The notes below the pieces were generated by a model that worked only from the letters and a program-made list of their open reading frames with translations, searched no databases and had not been told where the DNA came from. A stretch of DNA of 64,000 nucleotides from Otis tarda (lineage: Eukaryota; Chordata; Aves; Otidiformes; Otididae). This document shows, piece by piece, positions 1 through 12,118 of this stretch (position 1 is the stretch's first letter; the number at the start of each line of letters is the position of its first letter). The translations under genes were made by a program, and so were the position numbers. Location: the NCBI GenBank assembly GCA_026413225.1, contig CM048554.1, positions 47,525,963-47,589,962 of the forward strand, given 5' to 3'.

Positions 1-3000
1 AAGTTATTATCATATTCTCGGTTCCTGTATTTCTCAGAGACTGTGCACGCAGGTAGAAATTGAAGTCCTGAAATAATTTAGCAGACATGCAAATCTATGC
101 TGTTTCTTGCTTTGCATTTTAAGTAATGATTTCTGTTATTTTTACGTACCTCTGCCATAGCACACAAGAATTAAGAGCCAGCCACAGCAAAGTTCTCTTT
201 GTGAACATCTTCCTGCTGCAGGGACAGCAGTAGCAGCAAACAAGGATTTTTCTTGATGTGGGAGAGTTGTGGCTGTGCATATGAAAACAAGCACACAAAA
301 TAGGATTAAGGAATTTTCTTTCTACGCCGGATGTACTTAGCAGAGATGAATAGCTGACCTCTGAGGAAGCTAAAGTGGGATAGGTACTTAGGGAGATAAA
401 TTAATGCAGTGCAGCTACTGTTTTAAAGAAGCAGCAAGAGTTTTGTGCCAGAGCCTGAACTAGGTGAGGATTTTTCTGCCCCAATGGAGTTAATAGCAAA
501 GTGCCTTGATGGGAGTAGGGCCAAAGTGTAGTCTGACACCCTCATCATTTTTCTATCGGCTGCCTCGGTTTGTTCCTAAGACAAGCATACTTTGAAATGT
601 GAAATGTGTGTACGAGTGTTGCACTTATAATATTGGTTACGAACTTGCTGATTTCCAAAGTAGTGTGTAAATGCCTCTTCACTGCCTCCAGTTTGTGCCC
701 TGAGGTGCAGGCACAAAGCTGATGTGTGCTTGCCCTTGGAGAGCTCATGCATGAGATTTTTCTGCCCTAGCAGAACCTTACTTGCTTTAGTAGGGAGCCT
801 CATAAGCCAACGCTAGAAATCCTACCTTGGAGGTCGCCATAGCGGATCTGATGGGTTTGGTGATACGAGGAGCCTGTCTCTCTACGGGTGCAAAGGAGTT
901 TCTCTTCCCTGGTGCTTCCTCCTATGCCCATGCTGTGATGTTACCACACCTCAGCTTTTGGCCAGCTTGACAGTGGAGCTGTGGTGAACAGAGGAGAGGA
1001 TTTGGTCTTATTTAAAACTTTCCTTTGCCCCCTTTTTATCTTCCCCAGTGCAGTTTGCAGCCCTGCAAAGTGGTTTGTCCAAGACGGTGAGTTACTGGGA
1101 GATGGCAAGCGCTGAGGGCAGAGTTTGGCCCATCCTGGATGCGCGTTCACAGATAGCAACGCTTCGCTTGCTGGGGCAGCTGCTGGCTCCAAATGAGTTA
1201 CTTAAGAGCCCATCTTTTAACGCATTTTCCTGATGAGAATATAGCTTTCAGGGAGGTGGCTGAACCTAATGCATTCTTGTGGACACTCTTACTTGATTTT
1301 AGAAATGGAATATGTACATCTGGGGTCTGTTTTTTCTTTTTGTTTTTAATTGTTCAACACTTTTTAAAAAAAGTTCAAACTCTAACACAAATAGAATAAG
1401 AAGATGTTAGCAAATAAAATATTTAACTTTTTTTTACTTGGCAACATGCAATCTTGGCATGGCAATATTTTGCTACTTCTTCGCAAGAATGCACCAGTGT
1501 TGAGTACTCATCTTGAGGAAACAAATTTAAGACAAAATCCTGTTCATTTTGGCGTCAGTACCACACCTTTGAGGGGGTAGTGATGTTTCTTAAGAGTCCT
1601 TTTTGATTGACATTTCAAGAGAGTCTTGGAGTACTGTGAACTGATCCTGTATTCTTTTTATTTGTGAAAGGCATCACAACGCAGTGTGAGAGCTGCCTAC
1701 CTGGCACGAGGCAGGTGCCTTTCTGGACACCGGCTGCTAAGGTGCAGTAGTGCTGAAACATTCACTGCTACCTTTTGGGAATTCAAGCCCTAGGGTAAAA
1801 GTAAACTGAGATTAAGATGTTAAACAAGAATTCCTTTTCAGCATCTCCCGTCTCTCAGGAAATCCTAGTAATTGATGACCAAGAGAAAGATGTACCTATC
1901 TCTATAGGAAGATTGTTCTTCCAGCTAATGAGCTCATGTTGTAATGGCTCCTTTTTTTCACTAATAAAACCTAATCAGGATAATAGGTTTGTTACATTTT
2001 GTTGCTCCTTTCAAAGATGACAAAAAGGCAATGTATTTTTTTTTTTCTGAAAATGTGTTTGTAGGATAAGAGCCAGCCTTCTGCTGGTGACTGTATTAAT
2101 GTGGAGGAGGAAGGGAAAGGTGACGTGGGGACAGTCTGTCTCCAGTGCTGGGGAGCTGCCTCCCATAGGGAGGCAGGTTGTTGGTTTTGCAGCAGTTATT
2201 GGGAGACACGGGACAAATCACATGAGAGAGAAACTGGAGCATCCTTATTAACAACAGCAGAATTAACAATTACTTTACAGTTGTGCTGTCACAGGCTGCC
2301 AGCATTTCTCAGCTCCGCATTAGTCATGCTCCTGTGGCCTCAGCCCCAGGTGTTTCTCTCCAGGGTCTGGGGGTTTTTTGGACTTGGTAGCCAAGTGTGT
2401 CATGTCAGTCCTCCTGCAGGTCCTGCACCAGGAGGGAAGCAGGTGCCCTGAGGAAGGTTGCTGGGGTGAGGCCTCATCTTTTCCCCTCCCTAGAGATGCC
2501 AGGTGCCCCTTAATCCTATAGAGAAGGTGAAACCTGACTGCAAGACGTGCTGTATACTGTACCTCAAAGGTCCTGCATGGGGTTGATGACACAGCCAGCT
2601 CTCATCCTGGTCAACAGGATGCTTTTCCGCAAATTAGATCCAAGACATAGTTCAGTCCCTGTGGCTTTAAATCTCATCCTCTGTGCTGAGCTTGACAGTA
2701 AAGGGTAATTAATTAGCACAGGGCTGTTTACATTTTAATTAACCATTAGGTTCAGTGGTGCTTGTGGGTTGCTTGTTTTACCAGGTGAACTGGGAGTTGG
2801 GCTCAGACCACCAGCTCTTGGATAGATAAACAGCTACCAGGCATGAGCTAGTACTGTGAATTAGTCTCCTGAAATGGAGACGTTGAAGTGGTCGTAACAT
2901 TGAGTGGTGCTTCAGAAATAAATATTTAATTATGTAAGAGGGATGCACGAATCTTCAGCAAAGGACGTGAGAGAGATCAAGGTAAGGTACAGAGAAACAA

Positions 3001-3480
3001 CAAGACTGAGGACAAAAATAGGACAGTAACCTTGGAGCAGTTGAGAACATAATTATGTCACTGCAATTGAAAGCAGAAATTTGGCCTCAGTCTTTCAGAC
3101 AAAACAGCAAAATCACACTGAAGTCTTATGTGCTGCACATGATGTTATGTTTCCTAGGTCAAACTCTTACCGCTGATACTGGTGTAAATCTAAACAGATG
3201 TTGCCAGAATTGCTAAAAGAGAGGTTTATCAAGATGCTGTAAGATCTATTATTCGCCCCTCCTTTACACTCTTCCAAAAAGGGAATTTAGTAGCAGGAGC
3301 CGTAACTGAAAAACAGTTGCCAGGACCTTGATACTGGCTGCAATCTCTGTGTTATTTACTTGCCCTGAGTGTCAGGTTTCAAAAGCCCTCATTATCATTT
3401 GATTAATAGGTTAGCAAAGAATGAATATTTAGCTTTAATAATGCATATTTTTAAAAATCAAAGCAGGAAAAGCTTTTGTA
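1..3480. other. Intergenic DNA, no gene recognised
   Basis: Unique-looking, moderately AT-rich sequence upstream of SYT14. The open frames here are short (under about 120 codons), overlap on both strands and match nothing I recognise. There is no CpG island and no recognisable repeat end. I see only simple T-runs (for example near 2037-2046). Confidence 0.6.
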
Positions 3481-3489
3481 CCAAGTCAC

Positions 3490-3600
3490 GAGCATGGACA
3501 CAAAATGGATAAACGGGAACCAGTTAATACAATTCATTTGGACTTCTACAAGGTGTTTAAGAAGTTTCTTCATCAAGGGCTTCTAAAGAAAGTGTTTGTT
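3490..3600 (+). repeat. Ancient CR1/LINE reverse-transcriptase scrap
   Basis: Reading from 3505, the frame gives DKREPVNTIHLDFYKVFKK followed by a HQGLLKK-type stretch. This matches the layout around RT motif A of CR1-clade LINEs, where a D-K-G-E-P-V run precedes LDFxKAFD and then HxxLLxK. The catalytic Asp at the end of the motif is lost (VFKK in place of AFD). The scrap is isolated and highly diverged. The assignment rests on motif spacing only. Confidence 0.55.
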
Positions 3601-4970
3601 GAGGCTGGAAGGATCACAGCAACTCATTGCAGCAAAAGGCTCTAAGCTACTTCAGTGCTGTCTGCTCTACTGATCATCTCTCGAGCATGCAAATTTCCCT
3701 CTCCAGGGTTGTTCTGTGTGGTGTTCTGGGCACTTTCCCCTGTTCATTAGCTTAATCACATCTTTAATGCTCCTTTAGCCTGTGAAAGAATTTGAAGGGA
3801 GGGGGGCACACCTGGCCTTGCGGCTGTTTGGGGCTGGGGTCAACATGGTTGACCTGACAAGAAAAGACCATTGGAGCATCAAGCACTGGAGGATCAATCG
3901 GTGTGCTTTTTTAAAAACAGACGTCTGGGTTACTCTGGCACAGCCAGTGCTGACAGAAAACTCGAGTAGCTGGAGAATAAGCCAAATTTTTTAACAATTC
4001 ATGTTTCTCAGATGTCACTGAACACAGTGCTATGATTTAAAATTATCTGCTCCTAAGCACGGTCTCACTCTTTGCCTGTTACGCTAAAGGACACGATGAA
4101 CTGAGGAAACGAACAGTTGAGGCTGCAGGTCTTGACTTACTGCAAGGTAGCTTGACTTACTGCTGCTCCGCTGCCTGTTACCCTCTCCCAGAGTAGGGGT
4201 AGAGCTGGTGGCAACAAACACTGTCTCCTGCTGTTCCAGATTTTTCAGGCTGCTTTGTACTTCAGTTCTTCCTCCCCTTCTCCTGCGCTGTTGTGGCGAG
4301 CTGAGTTGGGTGGAATGCAGTTAAACGCTGGTAAAATGCGGCTCAACCAGGAAGAAGCCCCAAAGGAATAAATTAGTGTTTGAATTCATTCCTACCGCAA
4401 GCTGGAAGCTTCCCAGTAACTTCAGAGGCTGCTTGCTTGAGTCCAAAGGAAGGAGCTTGTGTGCATTCAGAGATTGTGTTGCAGTGCAGAAGCTCTTGGA
4501 GTGCTCACCAGCTTTGTGGGACAATCTGGGCATGGGTACGTTTGGTGGAAGCAGTGCGTGGGAGCTGGGGAGCCTATAGGCACTTTTGTGGGCCACCTTG
4601 TCCTCTTGGACGAGAACTGAGGCAGGCGTCAGCAGCTCCCTAAGGTTCTATTTCCAAAGAAGGGAGTCTGAATAATAGTGCTCAAAATTTGAGCATTTCA
4701 ATGCACCACACAGGCTACATTTCAGTGGGAAAATATATTTGGGAAAGTCTCTGTTAGTTTCTAGAAAAGGTCCCACAGTAACGGTAGTGCTGCAAGTAGC
4801 AGGGGGTGACGTTCCCGGTGGTGCAGGAACAGCCATTGGTGCAAGCAAAGAGTGAACAAGACAGCTTAACTGAAGCACGAAGGTACAGAGCACCAAGAGC
4901 AAAGCTTCCAAGCGTGACCAGACTTGACTCTAGGAATTCTGCTGCCTCTCTTTCAGAGGTGCAGAATAGA
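3600..4970. other. Intergenic DNA, nothing recognised
   Basis: No gene, RNA or known repeat is recognised. The patch at 4780-4970 just before the next CR1 fragment is slightly GC-richer and may be a diverged upstream part of that element, but I cannot align it by eye. Confidence 0.5.
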
Positions 4971-4974
4971 CTGA

Positions 4975-5200
4975 GGGTGGAACAAACTCAGATTTTCTTT
5001 GCTTTGAGGCTGGTGAGGCGCTGGAACAGGCTGCCCAGAGAAGTTGTGAATGCCCCATCCCTGGAAGTGTTCAAGGACAGGTTGGATGGGGCTTTGAGCA
5101 ACCTGGTCTAGTGGAAGGTGTCCCTGCCCAGGGCAGGGGAGTTGGAACTAGATGATCTTTAAGGTCCCTTTCAACCCAATCTATTCTACGTTCTATTTTT
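4975..5200 (+). repeat. CR1 LINE 3' fragment
   Basis: This is a 5'-truncated CR1 copy holding the last ~40 codons of the ORF2 C-terminus, with the [18 protein letters not shown] block at about 5021-5080. The usual 3' UTR follows: a GGAACTAGATGATCTTTAAG word, then a degraded CAACCC...ATTCTAC tail at about 5174-5197. CR1 elements are typically 5'-truncated and end in short octamer repeats, as here. The left boundary is approximate. Confidence 0.9.
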
Positions 5201-5797
5201 TCCCCAAACTTTGTGAAAGGCAAAGTAATTAATGGTATAAAGTACCTTTCACGTGAGCAGAGCCCTGAAATACTTCTTTTTTAACTCAGATACAATTAGG
5301 TGTCCTTTCCTGTCTGTTGACTTGTGCTTAAGGGAGGAAAACAATGAAGGTCCTCTCTCCTCTAGATATGTGGGGAGTCTGAGGGTAGCACAAAGGGAGG
5401 GCACAGACAGAGCCTCCACCAAGCAGAGGTGGAGAGAAAGAACCACTCCTCACCTGTCACCTACTTGCAATAATCAGATCTACCATCAGCTTGGGATTCA
5501 GAGAGGACTACAGCACAGCAGGGCTGTCTGCTTTTCTATACGTGTTGCTTTTTCTTTTCATTTCCTGCAGGAGGGGCTCAAGCAGGACGTGGCAGGGCAC
5601 AGGCAGGCCGTACAGAAACGTTGCCGGGCTGGTAACACCACAATGATTCTGCTCCCTCTGAAGCAGAGGGGAGGAGGGAGCAGCAGGACTTGCCTGTAAG
5701 TTTTGCAGCAGGAATCTCAACAGCCTGTGGGAGATTAAGGTTAGTCTTTTCATGGTATTGTAACTTGCCGAAGTTGTTGAATTAAAGAAGTTCTTTG
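5200..5797. other. Intergenic spacer between CR1 fragments
   Basis: No gene or repeat is recognised. The 148-codon frame at 5253-5699 has no recognisable domain and a composition typical of chance frames. Confidence 0.5.
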
Positions 5798-5925
5798 GTG
5801 TTCAAAGAATGTGTAGACATGGCACTTCAGGACATGGTTTAGTAGGCATGGTGGTGTTAGGCTGATGGTTGAACTTGATGATCTTGGAGGTCTTTGCCAA
5901 CCTTAAAGATTCTATGATTCTATGA
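5798..5925 (+). repeat. CR1 LINE 3' UTR fragment, different subfamily
   Basis: The 3' end carries GTAGGCATGGTGGTGTTAGG, then a GATGGTTGAACTTGATGATC word and a GATTCTATGATTCTATGA tail. This is a second CR1 3' UTR type, distinct from the copies at 5.0, 10.4, 32.7, 59 and 61 kb, which instead carry a CTAGATGACC-type word. It is heavily 5'-truncated, with no ORF left. Confidence 0.85.
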
Positions 5926-7680
5926 AAATGTATTTGGTGGGTAACAGAGAAGTATCAGTGATCATAGCTAGAAAGCTGTATCCTTAAAGTTCTGGTCTTA
6001 CGTGTTAACTTGCCAGATATTTTTCCTTTGTTAAAAGAAAAAAAATAACCAATACCAAACATCTTCAGTGGGCACAACTCTAGCACCTTCCATTTGGAAG
6101 TGATGAGCAAGGTGTTTTTTCTTTTCAACAGGATACAAAACATCTAATAAATAATTTTATGAGGCAAGTTTTAGAGCAGTCAAACCTAAAGGAGAACTGT
6201 TTGCCTGGACTCACCTTCTGCATGAACTTTTCAGACGCTTGTGCACGTGTATACTAGTAAATTAAACATATACAAGACTCACAGCATATAGAAAAAAAAA
6301 ACCAAACAAAGAGATATTTGGGATAACTTGTTTCAAATTCTTTGCCTCCATCTTTTTTTGTTTGGGTTTTTTTTTTTTTTTTTCAGGTTTCTGGATACAG
6401 GGACTCACTGAAGGCAGGTACAGAGAGTCTCTTGCTGTGGTCTCCCTCCCCAGGTCCTCTGGCTGGAAGGTTCTGGAACACTCGCTTTCTCATAGGTGGC
6501 CTGCTAAGACATCCAGTGGTGCGTCAGCCACAGGAAGGGCTAAGCAAAGGGTAGGCTATAGGAGTGCCCCCGGTGTGTTTAAGGTGTTCCTGGTCTCAGT
6601 GTGGACGTGGAGAAGGTGGTCAGTAATTGGATCTTGTTCCTCCTGCTCCCTGGAGCTAGTCAGTAGGTGTGTTATTGCGTATGTTCTCGTGTTAAGAAAT
6701 TATACTTCAGAAAGTGGCACTGTGCTGAGGAGACCATTTTAATGCCAAGGCAAAAGTTGAAGGTTAAATCAGCTATTGGAAATCTTCTGTTGCTGCAGAG
6801 TGCTCAGCTCAGGCGCTTTCCTGTGCTGTGCTCCCTCTACCCCCACCCCTCCCAGATAAGTTCCCGACTGACCTGTCAAATGCAAATAATGATGGGAAGT
6901 CTCAGTGATTCATGGCTAGGACACACGGAGTGCTCCGTTCACTGCTCGTACTGTTAGGCAATTAATGCAATTTGTGCTGTTTGGCTGAGCAAACAGTTTG
7001 AAATGAACCATTGAACCATCTGTTCCTCCAGCTGACATCAGGCATGTCAAGAGTAGCAGTTAGATTTGCTGGGAAAGAAACATCTCACTGTCATTAAGGA
7101 AAGTTCAATAAAGGAGGAGGGGGGTTGGGGTGTTCTTCCCCTTCTACTATCTTTAAAACAAACTCTTTCTATCGTATTTTCTTCTGGTTCAGGCTGTGTG
7201 GCCTGGAGACTTTTCTGGCCTCAAAGTCAGGGTCTTGGGAGCAGGGAAGTGGCTACGCTGAGCACTCTCTCACCTCTTGCATGCTTTTGGTGAGAAAGAG
7301 GGAGGTGCTCAACAGGGTCTGAGTTCTACACGATTTTTTTTTTTTCTCTTCCCTTGCTGTTCATCTCTGTAGGCTTCTTTTCTTGAGCTGAGGACTCAAT
7401 AAATAGTCTCCCTTGAAACCACCTCTTAGGAGGGTTTTCACAAGGTTTTTTGGAGGCTGTATTTCATCCTATGCAATTATTAAAAGATACCTGCTACAAG
7501 AAAAAGTCATTATCTCAGTAGCAGTAGGAGGACCGGGAAAACATTTGCCCTGTTTCTCAGTGGAGAAGTCCTATCTACAGATGACACAGAGGAACTGGGT
7601 ATTTGATGCCTCTTTTGTGTTTGCACTCACTGAAGGAGAGTTACAGGGAACAGACAGCTAACGCAGCTAATGCTAGAGGC
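5926..7680. other. Intergenic DNA, nothing recognised
   Basis: Holds two poly-T runs (6366-6383 and about 7335-7345). No gene, RNA or repeat family is recognised. Confidence 0.5.
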
Positions 7681-8935
7681 AAAGGGATAAGCTGAGCCTA
7701 AACAGGGAAGACTTAAGAGAAAACTTAAGCAGAATGTTTTAAGATTAACCAGGCCTGGTGGACTGCAGTCCTGAATACACAGAGATGTGATGCAGGATTT
7801 CTGAAAACTTGTTGTGGACAGGCAAGACTCCAGCAGACTGGGAAAAGCTAAGATTGTGCCTGTATTTAAGAGGTATATCAGGGTGTGTAGAGCAAAATTA
7901 GAGAATGATAAAGCAGTTTGCACAAGCTTAAAACTTGTAGGACAAGTTCCCAAAACATTTAAAAGCACCTACAAGAGAAGTGACTGATTAAAAAAAAAAA
8001 AAAAAAAGAAACAAAAAAAGAAACTACATCACATCAAGCTTCTTTCCTTCTAGGAAAGAGTGGCCAGAGAAGATGCCACAGAGGGTCTCTATCTTGATTT
8101 GCAATACGATGGCAATGTGGTACAACATTCTCTGTTAGAAAAGCTAGGAAAACACTGAACTGAATGGCTAGCATTCCTGGAAGGCAGCAGTGGCAGCAGG
8201 CATTACATCACAAGCTTTCCTTTATAGTCTGTTCTGTAGCAAGTCTTTTAATGGGTTTGTTAGTAGCCACTGCTGGACAAAGGTCTATGCTTATTACATT
8301 TGCAAATGATAAGAAGCTTCAAGGTCTTTAAAGGGCAGGATTTGAATTCAAGATGTTATCAACAAATAGGAAAAACAGCCTGGGAAGGAAAAAAAAAAGT
8401 TATTCAGCTAGGACAAGATCAAGATCATGGTCTGAGGCTGGAATAAACAAACGCACAGTACAAGCTAACAAAATACGCCGCTTAACAAAAAGATCTGCAA
8501 AAACACAACAAGGTGGTGTTGTGGACCGCAGATTAGATGAGAGTCCACAGTACGATGATATTAAGAAAAAATAAATATAATTCAGAGTTGTTTACCTTTA
8601 CAGGAGTATAATGTCAGGACTTTTGAAGTAATCCATCCTGCCTACTCAAAAATATCAGACCTTCTCTGGCCTGGAGTATGCATCTAATTTTGGATGCTGC
8701 ATTCAGAGCAGATGTGGGCCAATTGGTCCAGGGAAGACTGGAAAACAAAAGAGGCAACTGAAAAGTGAAATGCTTAGGTCCTCAAATGCATAAAATCCTA
8801 TTGCAGAAGCCAGGAACATCTACTCTTTATGGTGGACAGGGTAACCAACAAGGCAAGTTAAGGTTCAAAATTAGGAGAAACACTTTAATGGAGGTGGTAT
8901 GAAGGCACAGGAACTGATGTCTCAGGGAGGTGGCA
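7680..8935 (+). repeat. Highly decayed LINE (CR1/L2-like) relic
   Basis: Scattered translated islands fall in the order expected for a LINE reverse transcriptase. A TPADWEKAKIVPVFK-like block lies at about 7829-7872 (compare the usual P-x-DW-K-x-x-x-x-x-P-x-FK). A DATEGLYLDLQYDG-like motif A region is at 8073-8114, with a SLLEKLG continuation. An ITFANDKKLQGL-like motif C region (FADD decayed to FAND) is at 8293-8328. A VDRRLDESPQYDD-like block is at about 8521-8560, and an RRNTL-like C-terminal patch near 8875. These are separated by stops, indels and an A-run at about 7990-8006. The 73-codon frame at 8353-8574 is part of this relic, not a gene. The subfamily cannot be given by eye. Confidence 0.65.
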
Positions 8936-10370
8936 TTTGTGTGAATTTGCTGCCTTCTTGGCATAAGTGGAAGCAAAACTGCTGCTGCACACATTGCCAC
9001 GGGAAGAAAAACTGCACCATCTGTGCTGAGGGGTGGGAGAAACAGGAGAGGGGCTGTGTTTGTTTTGAAGTGGGAGAGTGTTCAGGGTCCTGAGGGCACC
9101 ATCAGGCTCTACCACTTCTACCCCATCCCAGGGTTCAGCTCCCCATCCTACTTCTCTCTTCCATGGGTGGAAGGGCCCCAGGGCAGTGACTGACCCCCGT
9201 ACCTGAGCTCCTAGGGTTCCCTGGTGTGGCACAGCCTGGTAGAGCTGAGTTTGCTCTGTGGTTTATCAAAAGGCACCTGAAGAGCTTGGGTTTGGGCTTT
9301 CAGATGAGTCAGGAAGGTGAAGTCCCAGGGAAGACCACACTTTAAGGTGCTCACCTACTCACCATCCTGCTGCAACTGCCTCAGCAATGTTTGCCAAGTG
9401 AACACCACCTCACATCGTTGGAGATTTCTGTTTCTAGGAAAGAACAGACATTTTTAGCAGAACAGCATTTTGTTGACCAAATGAATCAAGGTTCTTCCTT
9501 TACTGTGCTAAATAGGCAATAATTTAACCAATTTTATGGTCCATTATCATATATAGCAGAAGAAAATTAACTACTATCTTAAGCAAATAGATAATAGATA
9601 ACAAAATGATTTCTTTTTAATGCAGAATTTATGTTCATCTAGCCTTGAGCTGTCATTTTCCTCATATACCAAGAACTGCAGCCAAACCAAGTTAGATGGC
9701 TCATCTCTGTTTTGTGATCATTTCATTTGTTCATAATTAATATGTCCTACATCCTGCAAACCCAAGCAATAGCATCTGAGAGCTTTTTTTCTCTCGCAGT
9801 AGTCAGTAAACAGGCATCCGGCTGAGACAAGCTTGGCATTGTTTAACCAATAGACAGTTGTGTTTTAAGGGATTGTGGCACACTGGGCCAAATTCCAGTC
9901 CCACTGGAAATCCCTGGTCCCACTCAAAGGACTACAGAATAAGGACAACAGAGACATTGGGGCCCAGTGTTTTTATTCTGATAGGTACATCCATCCCTGC
10001 CTCATCGACTGCTTTTCACTGGTATACAGGATGTTGCTCTAAAGCTGTTGTCTGTTCTGGCAGGTAAGGCATGGATTTATGTGCTCCATGCCAGGCTGTG
10101 AGACAGAAGGGGGTGAGGGAGTGTTTCAGCATTTAGTAACTAGCCTGCTAACTGATCTATTAACTAAAGATGGTGGCTTTTTTTTTCCAAAAATTGTTTC
10201 TAAATAGCACCCAAGGACATTTTGGCTCCCTCTGCACTTGATATTTCTTACAGAACATGCACTCCTTGTACATGCTTCCTTGGAGAGCTGGTTGGGATTC
10301 CTTAGCAGGCAACACTTGATTGGAAAATGATGAAGAGGCCAACTCTGTTGCACTTCCAACTTGAGCAATT
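8936..10370. other. Intergenic DNA, nothing recognised
   Basis: A slightly GC-richer patch at 9060-9240 gives a 115-codon minus-strand frame without any recognisable domain. The rest is AT-rich, with homopolymer runs. No gene is supported. Confidence 0.5.
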
Positions 10371-10893
10371 TCATAGAATCATAGAATAGTTTGAGGTGGA
10401 AGGTCATCTAGTCCAACCCCCCTGCAAGGACCAGGGACATCTTCGACCAGATCAGGTTGCTCAGAGCCCTGTCCACCTGACCTTGAATGTTTCCAGGGAC
10501 GGGGCATCTACCACCTCTCTGGGCAACCTATTCCAGTGCCTCACCACCCTCATTGTAAAAAATTTCTTCCTTATGTCTAATCTAAATCTACCCTCTTCCA
10601 GTTTAAAGCCATTACGCCTTGTCCTATCAATACCTGCCCTTGTCAAAAGCCCCTCTCCAGCCTTTCTGTAGGCCCCCTTTAGGTGTTGAAAGGCCGCTAT
10701 ATGGTCTCCCTGGAGCCTTCTCTTCTCCAGGGTGAACCACCCCAACTCTCTCAGCCTGTCCTCACGCGAGAGGTGCTCCAGCCCTCTGATCATCTTCATG
10801 GCCCTCCTCTGGACTCACTCCAACAGGTCCACATCCTTCTTGTGTTGGGGGCTTCAGAGCTGGACGCAGTACTCCAAGAGGTGTCTCATGAGA
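10371..10893 (-). repeat. CR1 LINE 3' fragment, antisense
   Basis: Read on the minus strand, this copy enters in the ORF2 C-terminal region and gives [19 protein letters not shown] (frame 10461-10799), then [20 protein letters not shown]. It ends in the CR1 3' UTR and a TCATAGAATCATAGAA tail, which is the octamer in reverse complement, at 10371-10386. The C-terminal frame is open for 112 codons, so this copy is fairly young. It is 5'-truncated. Confidence 0.95.
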
Positions 10894-11255
10894 ATTTGGG
10901 ATGAAATTTCAAAATTGCCTATCTATTTTAGTAGTTAAAAAAAATAAAATGTAACTAATTAAGTAATATTATCCTCCCTTGCCATGGGCTTTATGTTTTT
11001 GATTGCACTTCGCAAAGTTTTAGACTTCATTTTCTCTATTTGAGGTAAACGTCCCCTCATAATCTACACTTACTAAGCAACCTTTCAAAAATCCTTTCCC
11101 TGCAGTATTTTAGCAGGATCTCACTGACAAAACCAGTGGTTCTCCTGTTTGAGACATGAATTATCTCTTTACCTTATAAAATGCATACTCTCCCAGGACT
11201 TGCTGTCCAGGTAAGGGATAAGCACTAACGCAGCACGAGCCTCCTTCTCCCGGGG

Positions 11256-11263
11256 TATATAAG
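11256..11263 (+). promoter_or_regulatory. TATA-like element in a GC-rich patch
   Basis: TATATAAG sits directly after a CCCGGGG-type GC-rich run and before a GC/purine-rich stretch reaching about 11390. This layout resembles a TATA-box core promoter reading rightward. No downstream gene or LTR could be recognised, so function is unproven. It may belong to an unrecognised LTR. Confidence 0.3.
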
Positions 11264-12069
11264 GCCAGTCCCTGAAGGGTCCCTGGCCAGGGAGGAGAGG
11301 AAGCCCCACTCCAGCACAGGGGACAAGAGGAGCTGGAGCCTCCTCCTCTCCCTCCTCTCCTTCTCCTCGCTGCTTCTTCCCACACTTCTCCAAGTGACAG
11401 AATTTTTTCATGAAAAGAAAAGCCAAATCCAAAGCTCAGCTTCCTATTTGCATTTAAAACCATTAATGAAACAATTTCATTGTTTGAAATGTAAATGGAA
11501 AAAATTTCTTTATCCTCTTCTGGAGAAGAAAGGCCAAGAGAGAGCTGGAGCTGTTTTGAATCTCCCAAAGCTCCTCAAGCTTTCCCAGGTTCATGACTTT
11601 CTAGTGCAAACATGATTCTATGAGCATGGTGATAGTTTCTTGCCAGCTAAATATTCTGTACGTTGCAGGAACATTTTTCTGTGAGGGCAGATGGTGTTCG
11701 TTTGATAGTCAGAATAATACATGAACAGCAGAGAAGATGTGGGTTGATTAAATAATTAGCATACTGTGACATTCTATTGCTTCGCTGTAACTTAAAGCTG
11801 GGTCAAAACGTTGGTCTATATTGCACCTCCCTCCCTCCTTTCTTCTGATTGCTTTCATGTTCACTCCAAAGGAAAGTTTTAACAGAGATTAAATCCTTTC
11901 TTGGTAGCAAAATATAGGAATTTGTTACTCGGCCCTGCATATTATGGAATAAAAATAATAATATAAAGGAAATTAAATTTTGCTAAATGAATTTAAGTTG
12001 CCAGGCAACCCATCATACCCAGTGTGGGATCTACTCAAGCGTTATTTTGAACAAATGGCTTAATATGTG

Positions 12070-12118
12070 CCACAGATCAGTGTTCAGACCCGATTTAAAC
12101 GAATGATCTCAGGAAGCC
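12070..12118 (+). repeat. Possible LINE RT scrap
   Basis: ATCAGTGTTCAGACCCGATT followed by an AACGAATGATCTCAGG-like run resembles the LINE region encoding G-S-V-L-x-P-x-x-F-N-x-x-x-N-D-L, with a short deletion. It is too brief for certainty. Confidence 0.3.

Noticed and set aside
8353..8574. 73-codon basic, Arg/Lys/Ser-rich frame that could look like a small nuclear protein
   Set aside because: It lies inside the decayed LINE relic, and its C-terminal DRRLDESPQYDD block fits the LINE order.
11161..11568. 135-codon minus-strand frame with a Gly/Arg-rich middle
   Set aside because: Its composition follows the local GC/purine-rich patch. There is no recognisable domain, and parallel open frames occur in other phases.
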